DNA of 64,000 nt from Flavimaricola marinus (GCF_900184895.1 NZ_FXZK01000012.1:44742-108741); one strand, 5' to 3'; numbered from the stretch's first letter, positions 26,115 to 35,869 are shown. Program-made: numbers and translations. Notes: generated by a model not told the origin, from the sequence alone.

Positions 26115-26957
26115 ATGCTAATTCGGCACGGCCGTTTTGCCCCGCTTCTGACACTTCCGATTGTCATCGCATTGCTGGCGCTGCTGGCCTACCCGCTGAT
26201 TGTCACGCTTGGGCAGGCGTTTTGGGTGGATGGCGGGCTTTCGCTGGCCGTGGTCCGCGAGACGCTCTCCACTGCAGGGTTCTGGCAGGTTCTGAGCAAC
26301 ACCGTCATCTTTACGGTGGGGTCAACTTTGATATCGATGCTGCTTGGCTTTTCATTTGCCTATGCGCTTGAGTTTGTCGAAGGCACACGACGTTTCTTTG
26401 CTTCGGTGTTGATTATCCCCTTGGCCATGATGCCGGTGGTCTCGGCATTGACGTTTGGCATGATGCTTGACCCTGCGCTTGGCGTGGTCAATGCGGTGGC
26501 TGATCTGGCTGCATGGTCAGGATCGGGCTGGCATACCGAAACGCCGACGGCGCTTGCGACTGTTATGATGGTCGATGTCTGGCAGTGGACACCGTTTTGT
26601 TTCGCGATCATCCACGCAGGCTTTCGGTCACTGCCCGCTGATGTGTCAGAGGCGGCGCGGATTGACGGCGCGACGGCGCGGCAAGAACTTTTTTCAATAT
26701 CACTTCCGATGATGGGCAGTGTTTTGCTCGTCGCATTCGTGTTTCGCTTCATGGAGGCGTTCAAGGCCTTTGATGTCATTTATGTCATGACCCAAGGCGG
26801 GCCGGGGCGGGCCTCTGAGACGCTGGTGATCCGCGCCTATAAAGAGGCCTTCCTGTTCTTCAAACCGGAGACTGCCGCCAGCATCGGGGTGCTTTTGTTG
26901 GTGACCACTCTCATTGCGGCACGACCCATCGGGCGCGCCTTAACGAAGTCGACATAA
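26115..26957 (+). CDS. Sugar ABC transporter permease (MalF/SmoF type)
   Basis: 280 residues from MLIRHGRFAPLL, preceded by TTTGGAGG; an upstream frame start is unsupported and would overlap the hairpin. Six hydrophobic helices and the ATPase-docking loop EAARIDGATARQELFSISLP are present. Forms the channel with the next permease. Confidence 0.93.
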   Translation: MLIRHGRFAPLLTLPIVIALLALLAYPLIVTLGQAFWVDGGLSLAVVRETLSTAGFWQVLSNTVIFTVGSTLISMLLGFSFAYALEFVEGTRRFFASVLIIPLAMMPVVSALTFGMMLDPALGVVNAVADLAAWSGSGWHTETPTALATVMMVDVWQWTPFCFAIIHAGFRSLPADVSEAARIDGATARQELFSISLPMMGSVLLVAFVFRFMEAFKAFDVIYVMTQGGPGRASETLVIRAYKEAFLFFKPETAASIGVLLLVTTLIAARPIGRALTKST

Positions 26958-26958
26958 T

Positions 26959-27783
26959 ATGCGCCATTCGCTTCTCGCCCGCACACTCGCTTTGCTCTGG
27001 CTTATCATCGGCACGGTGATCACCCTCGCGCCGATTCTGTGGATGCTGTTGCAGGCCCTCAAGCGGCCAATCGACCAGATCGCATTTCCGCCACGCTTTG
27101 TATTCACCCCGACGCTGGACAATTTCACCGCTGTGCTGTCGGCCCCCGGATTTCGTGCGGCGATGCAAGACAGCCTGATCGTTGGTGTGGGGTCGGTGGG
27201 TCTGGGGCTTTTGCTAGGTGTTCCCTTTGCCTATGTCCTGTCACGTTCGTCAATGCGGGGACGGTTCGAACTGGCCGAGTTTATCCTGTCGACAAAGATG
27301 TTGCCGGCGATCGTCGTCGTTGTGCCTTTGCTGCAAGTCTATCAAAACCTAAATCTACTGGACAGTTATACGGGCCTCATTCTTGGGCACCTGCTTGTCG
27401 TGCTGGCATTGATTGTCTGGGTGATGCGCAGCTTTATCGACGCATTGCCCGTGGAAGTCGAAGAGGCTGCCTATGTCGACGGCGCGTCTCGTCTTCGCGT
27501 GCTTACGCATATCGTATTGCCGTCAGCCGTGCCCGGTCTTGTCACGGTGTCAGCACTGGCGTTTATCCTGTCGTGGAACGAGCTTTTCTTCGCGCTGACG
27601 TTGACAGGCACCAATATCCGGACCTTGCCGACCTATATGGCCACGGAATACGTCGGGTTTCTTGCCGTCGATTGGGGTCGTCTTTCGGCGGCGGGCCTGC
27701 TGGCGACCGTACCTGTTGTCCTTCTTGTCCTTGTGCTGCAACGCTATTTGGTGCGCGGATTGTCGATGGGGGCCGTCAAATGA
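26959..27783 (+). CDS. Sugar ABC transporter permease (MalG/SmoG type)
   Basis: 274 residues, six hydrophobic helices, docking loop EEAAYVDGASRLRVLTHIVL. It starts 1 base after the previous stop and ends in an ATGA overlap with the dehydrogenase, so the genes are tightly coupled. Confidence 0.93.
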   Translation: MRHSLLARTLALLWLIIGTVITLAPILWMLLQALKRPIDQIAFPPRFVFTPTLDNFTAVLSAPGFRAAMQDSLIVGVGSVGLGLLLGVPFAYVLSRSSMRGRFELAEFILSTKMLPAIVVVVPLLQVYQNLNLLDSYTGLILGHLLVVLALIVWVMRSFIDALPVEVEEAAYVDGASRLRVLTHIVLPSAVPGLVTVSALAFILSWNELFFALTLTGTNIRTLPTYMATEYVGFLAVDWGRLSAAGLLATVPVVLLVLVLQRYLVRGLSMGAVK

Positions 27784-28829
27784 CCCATTTGCATTTCGGT
27801 GCGGGCGCGCTGGGCCGTGGGCTTGTCCTACCACGGATCGTTTCAGCGGGCGGCGATGTCGAGGTCGCGGACACGGATGCCGCGCTGATCTCACGGTTGA
27901 GGCGGGACGAAGGATACACTCTTGAAATCGTGGGGGACGAGGGGTGCTGGACCGAATTCATTCCAATCCGTGCGGCCCATCTAATTGGTGAGGATACCGT
28001 CGACCTTGGTAAGGCCATCGAAGATGCAGATGTGGTCACGACCTCGGTGCAGGTTGGCAACCTAACTGGTGTCGTGGACCGGCTTGCCCCTGTGTGGCAG
28101 CGTGGGCCCGAGCGTGCCCGCGTGATCGTCGGGTGCGAAAACCTGCACAATGTCGGTGCCCACATTGCGGGGCTGTTTGACCGTGCGGGCGGCGTTGCCG
28201 GTTTGAAGTGCCCCGACTGCGTGGTGGATCGCATTTGCGCGACGAGTGCCGATGGAGCCACGATCGAAACCGAAGACTACAGCGAATGGGTCGTTGACGG
28301 CGATATGGACCTGCGCGGCCCGGACAGGGTGGCAAACGTAGACGGGTTGTTTTTTCGCAAGCGTTATCTGGTCAATACGCTGGCTGATAGCTGCGCATTC
28401 GTGGGCCAAAGCCGGGGGTTCGGATACTTGTACGCAGCCGTCTCTGATCCGAAGGTTCGCGACACGGTGGCCCCCCTGATCGACATGCTATGCAAGCATC
28501 TTGTGGATCGGTTCGACTACTCTTTGCAGGAGATTGTGGAGTATCGGGACAAGAGCATCGCGCGGTTGTCGCTCTCCGGTATTTCGCGTCGGATCGAGAC
28601 TGTTGCTCGCGACCCCTGGCGCAAGTTCGCACCCGATGAACGCTTTCTGGAACCCATGGTGGCATATCGGGCGGCGGGCGGCGACATCAACGAGGCCCTG
28701 TCAGCACTGGCCGCAATCCTGCGCGGTATCGAGCCAGATCCTGAAATTCTATCAGAGCGCCTGACAAAACTGTGGGCCGGGACACAGGCCGCGCCGCTGG
28801 TGGAGCAAGTTGTCGAGACGGTTCGATGA
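27780..28829 (+). CDS. Mannitol-type polyol dehydrogenase (long-chain, MtlD-like), altered active site
   Basis: 349 residues starting MTHLHFGAGALGRGLVLP, the N-terminal NAD-binding pattern of mannitol-1-phosphate 5-dehydrogenases. The body fits the polyol-specific long-chain dehydrogenases (VGCENLHNVGAHI, FFRKRYLVNTL). Family members have Lys-x4-Asn-x2-His at the catalytic site. Here the Lys and Asn are present (KRYLVN) but the His position reads Ala (NTLADS). That may mean another residue serves, or another reaction. It overlaps both neighbours by 4 bases in an ABC-dehydrogenase-kinase operon typical of polyol catabolism. Confidence 0.78.
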   Translation: MTHLHFGAGALGRGLVLPRIVSAGGDVEVADTDAALISRLRRDEGYTLEIVGDEGCWTEFIPIRAAHLIGEDTVDLGKAIEDADVVTTSVQVGNLTGVVDRLAPVWQRGPERARVIVGCENLHNVGAHIAGLFDRAGGVAGLKCPDCVVDRICATSADGATIETEDYSEWVVDGDMDLRGPDRVANVDGLFFRKRYLVNTLADSCAFVGQSRGFGYLYAAVSDPKVRDTVAPLIDMLCKHLVDRFDYSLQEIVEYRDKSIARLSLSGISRRIETVARDPWRKFAPDERFLEPMVAYRAAGGDINEALSALAAILRGIEPDPEILSERLTKLWAGTQAAPLVEQVVETVR

Positions 28830-30319
28830 CGGAACTCATGCTGGCCATAGATATTGGAACATCGTCGTTGAAAGCGGCGCTTGTCTCCGTGGATGGCCGT
28901 GTCAAGGCGACCGCGCGTCGGGGCTATGAAACACGTATCGCACGCGATGGCTGGGCGGAACAATCGCCAACTGACTGGCTGTCAGCGCTTGAGGCTGCGA
29001 TGAAGGATCTTGAGGATCGGTCAGAGTTGTCCGAGGTTGTCGGGCTTGCGCTGACCGGGCAGATGTCGGCGGGTCTGCTTGTGGATGCGACGGGCGCGCA
29101 GCTTACGCCCTGTCTTATCTGGTCGGATCAGCGGGCTGCGGCTCAGTCTGCGCGTGCCGCCAAGTCATACGGCGCTGCCACGTTGCATCGCTTGACCGGT
29201 AACCCGCCATCGCCGACATACACCGCGCCCAAGATCGCGTGGTTGACTGAGAATGACCCACAGCCGCAGGCGGCTGCCTTTATGCAACCAAAGGACTGGA
29301 TGGTCGCACAACTAACCGGGCGGCTGGTCACCGACCCCTCTGATGCCTCTTGCACCGGACTATTCGATTTGCGCGGCGGAACCTGGTCCAATGACCTGCT
29401 TGAGCTTTATGACATTCCGTCGCGTCTCGCGCCCGAGATCCTGCCGTCGACGGCGGTGGTTGGGCCGCTGAGGAAAGCGGCGGCACAGCGGCTTGGCCTG
29501 ACGGCTGGTCTGCCTGTTGTTCTGGGTGGCGGTGACGGCCCCGTTGCAGGTGCGGGGGCCGGGACGCTGTCTGCTGGCGACGCCAACGCGTCATTGGGGA
29601 CGAGCGCGTGGATATCCAAGGCCACCCATAGCCCCGCGTGCGATCCGGACAGCGGGCTTGCCACGTTTGCACATGTGGTTCCGGGACTGGCGCTTGAAAC
29701 GGGCGCGATGCATGCGGCGGGCGGTGCGCTTGAATGGGCGGCGCGGCTTGTGGGTACCGATGCGGCCAGTCTTGCACAGCGCGCGATATCGCACCAAGCG
29801 ACTGCAAACGCTCCGCTGTTTTTGCCGTATTTGCAGGGCGAGCGCACACCACACTGGATCAGCTTTCCGGCTGGAACGTTCATTGGGTTAAGTCGGGAAC
29901 ACGGTATCGACGACATTGCCTGCGCGGTTCTGGAAGGCGTGATGTTTCAGCTTCGCACGATAAAAGATGTCCTTGCGGCCCACGGTGATTTTACGCCTGT
30001 ACTGACCTTCTCGGGCACGTTCGGCGGGGGTGCTGGTTTTGGCCAACTGCTTGCCGACACGCTGGGTTGTGATGTCCGGTCGTTGGCCAGCGCAGAACAC
30101 ACCACCAGTTTGGGTGCCGCAATGGTCGGTTTCGCCGGAATTGGCCGTCTGCCTGACCTGACTGCTGCACGGTCGTGGGCCGTCACCGATGCAGCAGTGG
30201 GGCACGGTCCACGGTCGACCCTTTCGGCCCGCCGCCATGACCTGTTCCGTGCGGCATGGGATGCGGTCGCCGCTCCGTCCGAACAGCTGGCCGCCCTAAC
30301 ACATCCATCGGAGGATTGA
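28826..30319 (+). CDS. FGGY family carbohydrate kinase (xylulokinase-like)
   Basis: 497 residues. The start is MTELMLAIDIGTSSLKAALV, with the phosphate-1 motif DIGTSS, overlapping the dehydrogenase stop as ATGA. ALTGQMSAGLLVD, LIWSDQRAA, then GGGDGPVAGAGAGTLSAGDA and ASLGTSAWI in the second actin-like half are xylulokinase-like. It phosphorylates the ketose released by the dehydrogenase, so an arabinitol/xylulose or similar polyol route is plausible. Confidence 0.9.
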   Translation: MTELMLAIDIGTSSLKAALVSVDGRVKATARRGYETRIARDGWAEQSPTDWLSALEAAMKDLEDRSELSEVVGLALTGQMSAGLLVDATGAQLTPCLIWSDQRAAAQSARAAKSYGAATLHRLTGNPPSPTYTAPKIAWLTENDPQPQAAAFMQPKDWMVAQLTGRLVTDPSDASCTGLFDLRGGTWSNDLLELYDIPSRLAPEILPSTAVVGPLRKAAAQRLGLTAGLPVVLGGGDGPVAGAGAGTLSAGDANASLGTSAWISKATHSPACDPDSGLATFAHVVPGLALETGAMHAAGGALEWAARLVGTDAASLAQRAISHQATANAPLFLPYLQGERTPHWISFPAGTFIGLSREHGIDDIACAVLEGVMFQLRTIKDVLAAHGDFTPVLTFSGTFGGGAGFGQLLADTLGCDVRSLASAEHTTSLGAAMVGFAGIGRLPDLTAARSWAVTDAAVGHGPRSTLSARRHDLFRAAWDAVAAPSEQLAALTHPSED

Positions 30320-30322
30320 GAC

Positions 30323-31384
30323 ATGGCTCGGATTGAGTTGCGCAATGTGGCAAAGACTTATGGTGCCGTCGACGTGATTGAGGGGCTGGACCTTCATGTC
30401 GAAGATGGCGAGTTTCTCGTTTTGCTTGGTCCATCGGGCTGCGGCAAGTCTACCATTCTGCGGATGGTCGCTGGGCTCGAGGATGTGAGCGGCGGATCAA
30501 TTCATTTCGACGATACACGTGTCGACACCCTGCCAACGCAGAAGCGGAACGTGGCAATGGTTTTTCAGAACTACGCCCTTTACCCACATATGACCGTGGC
30601 GAGAAACATGGGCTGGGGTCTCGGCTTGGCAGGGGCGTCCAACAGCGAAATTTCAAGCCGTACAAAGCTGGCTGCTGAAAAGCTGGGTATATATGAACTT
30701 ATGGACCGAAAGCCCGCCGCTCTCTCAGGCGGGCAACGTCAGCGCGTCGCGATGGGGCGCTCGATCGTGCGCGACCCCGCAGCTTTCTTGTTTGACGAGC
30801 CGTTGTCAAACTTGGATGCCAAGCTGCGCGGCCAGATGCGACGCGAGATCAAGCAGCTTCAGCAGGAACTGGGAACGACTGCTCTCTATGTGACCCACGA
30901 TCAAGTTGAGGCGATGACGCTGGCCACCCGCGTCGTTGTTTTAAATAGGGGAAAGATAGAACAGATATCGCCGCCGCTTGATTTGTACGCGCGCCCGGCA
31001 AGCCTCTTCGTCGCCGATTTTATCGGAACTAACCCTATGAATTTCCTCGAGGCTGTTGTGACCGAAACAAATACACTCCGAACGGGGAACGCAACTTGGG
31101 CGATGCCCGACGGACTGTCAGAGGCGGACAGACGACCAGGCACGGCGCTAACTTTAGGAGTGCGACCCGAGCACATTTTGCTCGACGATGAAGGCATGCT
31201 GCCAATTACCTTCGTAGAGAAGTTGGGTTCCGACACAGTTTTTCGTGCAGCTCTGGAAGATGACGAGCTGATGGTGCGCTGCGATCCTGGACTGGGAGTT
31301 CGCACGGGCGACAGAGTCGGATTGCGTGCCGACCCGGCAAAAATGCATGCTTTCTCGCCGGAGACCGGCCTTCGACTAAACTAA
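30323..31384 (+). CDS. Sugar ABC transporter ATP-binding protein (MalK/UgpC type)
   Basis: 353 residues with Walker A GPSGCGKST (36-44), signature LSGGQRQRVAMGRSIV, Walker B AFLFDEPLSNLDAKLR and a C-terminal TOBE regulatory domain (TLGVRPEHILL). It energises the permease pair of the operon and is the last gene. Base composition of the 3' part is less GC-rich than the rest. Confidence 0.95.
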   Translation: MARIELRNVAKTYGAVDVIEGLDLHVEDGEFLVLLGPSGCGKSTILRMVAGLEDVSGGSIHFDDTRVDTLPTQKRNVAMVFQNYALYPHMTVARNMGWGLGLAGASNSEISSRTKLAAEKLGIYELMDRKPAALSGGQRQRVAMGRSIVRDPAAFLFDEPLSNLDAKLRGQMRREIKQLQQELGTTALYVTHDQVEAMTLATRVVVLNRGKIEQISPPLDLYARPASLFVADFIGTNPMNFLEAVVTETNTLRTGNATWAMPDGLSEADRRPGTALTLGVRPEHILLDDEGMLPITFVEKLGSDTVFRAALEDDELMVRCDPGLGVRTGDRVGLRADPAKMHAFSPETGLRLN

Positions 31385-31496
31385 GTCCGGAAGGCATTTT
31401 CACGCTAATTCGACGATCGCTTCGATGTCCAGTAATTGTCTCTAAATGAGAAAGCTATCCTACGGACGCCACCGATCCTTGCCATAAGTAATCCAA

Positions 31497-31528
31497 CGGA
31501 CAGGCTGGCTGTCCGTCGTCAGGGTTTT
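31497..31528 (+). terminator. Candidate terminator downstream of the polyol operon
   Basis: CGGACAG and CTGTCCG form a 7-bp stem with a 5-base loop, followed after eight bases by TTTTT. It lies about 110 bases after the ATPase stop, at the edge of the IS3 remnant, so it could belong to either. Confidence 0.45.
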
Positions 31529-31940
31529 TCGGACTTCCTGGGCCGTTTCGTAACGGAGGCTCTGGTTCGGTTTCTTTTTGAGTTTAGGCGGCGGCGGCTT
31601 TTGTGCTGCAATCTACGCTTTCGGATTGTCTGTTTCTTGATCTCCTCTCTCATCTTCAGGATCTTTGCGCCGCGGCCGTGATAGACGTCGGCGGGTGTCA
31701 GGTTGGCCAAGCTTTCGTGGTATCGATGGTTGTTGTAGTGGTCGATGAAGGTGCCGATCTGCCGTTCCAGGTCACCGGGCAGGAAGTAGTTTTCTATCAG
31801 CACGCGGTTCTTCATCGTCTGGTGCCAGCGTTCGATCTTGCCCTGGGTCTGGGGATGATGCGGCGCACCGCGAACGTGAACCATTCCCTTGGCATCGAGA
31901 TAGTCGACCAGGTCGGCGGCGACGTAGGACGAGCCATTAT
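31519..31940 (-). pseudogene. IS3-family OrfB C-terminal fragment
   Basis: The minus frame reads NGSSYVAADLVDYLDAKGMV, then RGAPHHPQTQGKIERWHQTM with the catalytic Glu, HYNNHRYHESLANLTPADVY and a basic tail. The N-terminal two thirds, including the first catalytic Asp, are missing: the frame is cut at 31940 by the IS6 element, and nothing matching lies on the other side of that element. Confidence 0.85.
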
Positions 31941-32763
31941 GGGACTGTTGCATTAATCGACGTGTTTGTCCAAGTTTTGGCTTTTTGAGGTTAAGCATGC
32001 CGGGCAAGTCACTGTTCAAACATCACCGCTTTCCACGTGACATCATCTTGTGCGCTGTGCGGTGGTACCTGCGCTACCCACTGTCCTTTCAGGATGTGGT
32101 CGAACTCCCTGCGGAGCGCGATGTCACCTTTGATCGGTCGACCATCCATCGCTGGGTGCAGAAGTTCGGTCCCGAATTGACTAAGCGTACGGAAAAACAC
32201 TTGCGACGCGCGAGCCTCGACTGGCATGTCGACGAAACCTACATCCGCGTCGGTGGCAAGTGGCGCTATCTCTGGCGTGCCATCGATGCCAATGGCCAGA
32301 TGGTCGACTTCCGCCCCACCGCGCGACGCGATGGAAAGGCTGCAAGTGCCTTTCTCAACAAGGCTATCGAGCGTGTCCGGCTGCACCGGCCTCTAACGAT
32401 AGTGACGGACAAGACGCACAGCTATCGACGCGTCATTCGTGAGATCAATCACCATTATGATCCTCACTTTGACAGCATCCGGCATATCGACCGGAAGTGG
32501 CAAAACAATCTGATCGAGAGCGATCACTCGGCCATGAAACGGCTGCTCGGATACCGGCAGAGCTTTCGATCCTTGCGATCGGCCAAGGCGACCCTAAGCG
32601 GCATCGAGACAATCTGGACCATCAAACGAGGTCACATCTATCACAAGCTACCAAGCGTCAAAGGCGAGATCGAATTAATCCGCGGACTGTTCGAGGATGC
32701 CGCATGATCGGTGCTCTGCCTTAGCCGCAAACAGGCCAACTTGAGGAATAATGCAACAGTCCC
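31941..32763 (+). mobile_element. IS6-family insertion sequence
   Basis: The ends are GGGACTGTTGCATTA and its complement (31941 and 32763), enclosing one transposase gene; 823 bp is the normal size. IS6 elements duplicate 8 bp of target, but the flanks are GCCATTAT and CTCCTGAA and do not match. The element also joins an IS3 fragment to a helicase fragment, so it probably marks an IS6-mediated deletion or replicon fusion. Confidence 0.9.
31997..32707 (+). CDS. IS6 family transposase
   Basis: 236 residues from MPGKSLFKHHRFP; a TTG twelve bases earlier is less likely. The DDE residues are in DWHVDETYIRV, TIVTDKTHSY and NLIESDHSAMKRLLG. Intact, so the element may be active by replicative transposition. 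Confidence 0.95.
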   Translation: MPGKSLFKHHRFPRDIILCAVRWYLRYPLSFQDVVELPAERDVTFDRSTIHRWVQKFGPELTKRTEKHLRRASLDWHVDETYIRVGGKWRYLWRAIDANGQMVDFRPTARRDGKAASAFLNKAIERVRLHRPLTIVTDKTHSYRRVIREINHHYDPHFDSIRHIDRKWQNNLIESDHSAMKRLLGYRQSFRSLRSAKATLSGIETIWTIKRGHIYHKLPSVKGEIELIRGLFEDAA

Positions 32764-34106
32764 CTCCTGAAACAGAGGGATTTACGCGCGACTGGCTGCG
32801 TCGATTTTGTGCCGCTGAAGCGCTTTCTATCCTGCCGCAGGAGGATCATCGCGTGAAGTGTGCGCGACTCTCGGTCGCCCAAGGGTACGGTTTTGGTCTC
32901 GCACACGAATCCGAACCTGTTGAACAGCTGCCGCAGGAAGATGAGTTAGAAGGCCCGCAGTCATTCTGGTTCGATGCCTTCCGTGGCCAGCCTGCGGATA
33001 TATACACCCATCCTGCGATACTAGCCGCAGTTCGACTTATCGAGTCTTATGCCGAACGAGACAAAAAGGTTCTCGTTTTCGGGCGTTTCATAACTCCGAT
33101 GAATGCGCTGACCCGGCTACTGGACGCGCGCGAAATGCTCCGGCGACTCAGAGACGGACGGCACTGGCCAGCCTCAAAATTACGGGATGAGAGCGAACCC
33201 GCCGTTCTTGCCGCCATGAACGACCCTGATCTCTGTGTGACGACAGGCGGTATCACTTCGATCAACCAGATGCTGACCGACCGATATCGGAAATGGTCCA
33301 GTGCGCGCCGCACAGAGCTTGCAAGGCTGCATCGTGAACTCGAAGCCTTGGCACCGCAGGATGATACCGCCGCGCTGTTGGTTGGCTATTTGCGCCAAGA
33401 TGACGATGGTGAAAAGCTGCAAGGCGATATCGGGGCACTACTGGAGGCGCTTGACGACAGGCGTGAGAGTGCTGACGTACCGTGGTCCGGCGACGAAATG
33501 CTGGCGCTGTTCAAAGGGCTGCTGGATGACCTATCAACCGATGAAGAGCAAGAACACGACAGTGTTTTGCAGTCTAGGCTGGCATCGTATCTTCAGGACT
33601 TTTCCGGGCGCGAGGGTAATATTGCCAGGATGATGTCTGGCGCAACCCCACCTCAAACACGCCGCTTGCTGCAGTCCGCATTCAACCGCGCCTCCAGCTG
33701 GCCAATGGTACTTCTCGCTCAATCCCGTGTTGGGCGAGAGGGGTTAAACCTGCATGAAGCCTGCCGCACTGTAGTCATACTGCATGCAGAATGGAACCCG
33801 GGTATTGTTGAACAACAGATCGGTCGCGTGGACCGCAAGGGCAGCCGTTGGCTCCGAGACTTGGAAAATTGGTATGGGCACGCCGAGGGCGACCCACCAC
33901 GTATACGCATTCATCCTGTCGTTGTCAGCGGGACCTATGATGATCACAACTGGCAGGTCCTGAAGGAGCGGTGGATGGAGCTGCGTGCACAATTACACGG
34001 GGAAGTTTTGCCGCATCAGGGAACCCATGCAGCAATTTCCCCAGAACTCGAAGCTCTTAGGAACCGTATCATTGTATCCACGCCAAACTTTGCGCCATGG
34101 GAGTGA
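32764..34106 (+). pseudogene. C-terminal part of a SNF2-type helicase, decapitated by the IS6 element
   Basis: The frame runs through the IS boundary with no native start. It has the second RecA-like helicase domain only: KVLVFGRFITPMNALTRLL, then motif V SRVGREGLNLHEACRTVV and motif VI QQIGRVDRKGS. The first domain with Walker A and DEAH-type box, expected upstream, is absent. Full-length relatives are often in phage-defence or repair modules, but which system this came from cannot be told. The small HD-domain gene 62 bases downstream may have been its partner. Confidence 0.75.
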
Positions 34107-34168
34107 TGTGAAGTTCCAAAAATACCAACCGAATGGTCACGATCATATTCAAACACTAGGAGAAGCTA

Positions 34169-34615
34169 TTGAACCTTCAACGCGCCATTGAAATCGCTGC
34201 GGAAGCCCATCGGGGACAAACCGACAAGGCCGGCGCGCCGTATCTGCTACATCCGCTCCGGGTGATGATGTCATTGGAGACCGACGACGAACGGATCGTT
34301 GGCGTCCTGCATGACGTGATCGAAGACGGCCCTGGCTGGACATTCAAGCGCCTTGAGGAAGAAGGTTTCTCGCCGACTGTGCTCGACGCTTTACGCCTTG
34401 TCACGAAGAGGCCCGAGGATGAAGGCGACAGCGAGGCCGTCTACGTGGCCTTCGTCCGACGCGCCAAGGGCAACAAGATCGCGCGCCGGGCCAAAACGGC
34501 AGACATCCTCGACAATCTGAACGCTTCGCGACTGTCGGCGCTGACCGAAAATGACATGCGCCGCATGAACCGCTATCTGGCTGCTCTGAGAGAGCTGCGG
34601 GACGCGGAAACCTGA
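34169..34615 (+). CDS. HD domain phosphohydrolase (RelA/SpoT-HD, Mesh1-like)
   Basis: 148 residues from a TTG start with an AGGAG site nine bases upstream. The metal-binding HD set is visible: HRGQTDK, HPLRVMM (H28), LHDVIED (H48, D49) and KTADILDN (D112). Only the hydrolase half is present, with no synthetase domain. Stand-alone forms hydrolyse ppGpp or related nucleotides. It follows the helicase fragment on the same strand, so it may be a leftover of a multi-gene module. Confidence 0.82.
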   Translation: MNLQRAIEIAAEAHRGQTDKAGAPYLLHPLRVMMSLETDDERIVGVLHDVIEDGPGWTFKRLEEEGFSPTVLDALRLVTKRPEDEGDSEAVYVAFVRRAKGNKIARRAKTADILDNLNASRLSALTENDMRRMNRYLAALRELRDAET

Positions 34616-34633
34616 AGGAAAAAAATCCGGAGA

Positions 34634-35869
34634 TCACTGGCGCGCGGCCAGCACATCGAAGAAATCTTCAGCCAGCTGCTCATCATGCCTTTCGGGCATC
34701 GAATTTACCTCTGTTGAGCGAAGCTCAACGATCCGCCACATTCGGTATCGTCCCTGCCCCGTAACTTCCCGGATGAGGCCCTGCTCGTCCATCCAGTCGA
34801 TGTTGCGCTGAACCGTTGACCGATGCGTACCTGTCAGTTTCTCGGCCATTTGTACTGAGACCAGCGGCCAGCTTGTGAAGAGGTTCCGCAGCATCGGCGG
34901 CGTCTTGCCCGATAGGGGGGCCATCGTTCGTTCCGCGGCAGCCGCCCAAGCCTCGATCTCCTCGAGCCTGCGCAGGGCTGCGAATGTCGCGCTCTCCATC
35001 GCATTCAGCCAGCGCGCTAACCGGGCGGGCGGGTCCCCGATCGCCCGGAAGCCCCCTCCCCCGCCCATGGCGATCGGTGCGAAGATCGCGCCGGGCATGC
35101 TCCCTGACGGTGCGAGCTCGGTGATCGCAACACGCGACGCCGTCACCGCGGCCTCGACCGGATCGTCGACCGGCGAGAGCTCCGCGACATGCCAGAGATG
35201 AAAACCCATGCAGGCCCGCGCCACGGGGTGGAGGTCGTCGGCCTGACCCATCATCGCGAGCCATCCGGCAGCCCGGTCCTCGAAAGCTTCGGGCTCTGCC
35301 ATTTCGAGCAAGCGCGAGGGAGCTTTGGCCTCTTCGAAACGCTCTCCCTGCCCAGGACGTTGGCATCGATCAAGGAAGGTTTCGAGATCGCCCACACACG
35401 ACCGAACTGTCAGCGGCGCGGGTCCACCGGTCAGCCGACGCACGGTCCAGCCGATCCGGTACAAGGCCTGCGCATCATCCGTTGCGGTCGAAACCCGCAG
35501 CGCCATGTAAAGGGAAAGCCGGTCGAGGCCGATCCGGTCCTGCGTGAGCCAGCTGAGATCCGATGCCTCGATCAGGGCGAGCCGCTGCCGCCAGCCTGCC
35601 GGGCCCCGACGCAGGCGTTCATCGAGGATACCCAACCGGGCCGAGACGCGAGCAAGCTGCGCCGCCTGCCCGGCCTCGGCCGCGCGCCAAGCATCGACGA
35701 CATCGGATTCCTTCGCCTCAGGTGTAGGTCCGGGAGGCAGGTAATCCGGTTCGTCCTCGATCGGCCCGGGCAGGAACCAGAGGTCGACTTCATCCTTGCC
35801 CTCGGACGCCTCCAAGTCTTCGAGAGTCATCTCGTCATAGTCCATGTTTGTCGGGCGCAATCGGCTCAT
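34634..35869 (-). CDS. RHE_PE00001/DUF1612-type protein with C-terminal helix-turn-helix
   Basis: 411 residues. A charged N-terminus (MTLEDLEASEGKDEVDLWF) is followed by a long alpha-helical region and, from about residue 335, a winged-helix pattern (VSVQMAEKLTGTHRSTVQRN). Proteins of this type are frequent on alphaproteobacterial plasmids; function is unproven but DNA binding is likely. The gene is monocistronic, minus strand, with its promoter region shared with the divergent resolvase. Confidence 0.72.
   Translation of the reverse strand: MSRLRPTNMDYDEMTLEDLEASEGKDEVDLWFLPGPIEDEPDYLPPGPTPEAKESDVVDAWRAAEAGQAAQLARVSARLGILDERLRRGPAGWRQRLALIEASDLSWLTQDRIGLDRLSLYMALRVSTATDDAQALYRIGWTVRRLTGGPAPLTVRSCVGDLETFLDRCQRPGQGERFEEAKAPSRLLEMAEPEAFEDRAAGWLAMMGQADDLHPVARACMGFHLWHVAELSPVDDPVEAAVTASRVAITELAPSGSMPGAIFAPIAMGGGGGFRAIGDPPARLARWLNAMESATFAALRRLEEIEAWAAAAERTMAPLSGKTPPMLRNLFTSWPLVSVQMAEKLTGTHRSTVQRNIDWMDEQGLIREVTGQGRYRMWRIVELRSTEVNSMPERHDEQLAEDFFDVLAARQ

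Noticed and set aside
24766..26154. A 462-codon open frame on the minus strand
   Set aside because: Antisense to the polyol-binding protein, whose signal peptide and family motifs are clear.
32764..34106. DISARM or other named defence helicase
   Set aside because: Only a helicase C-terminus is present and no companion genes (methylase, PLD, DUF1998) accompany it, so a named system cannot be claimed.
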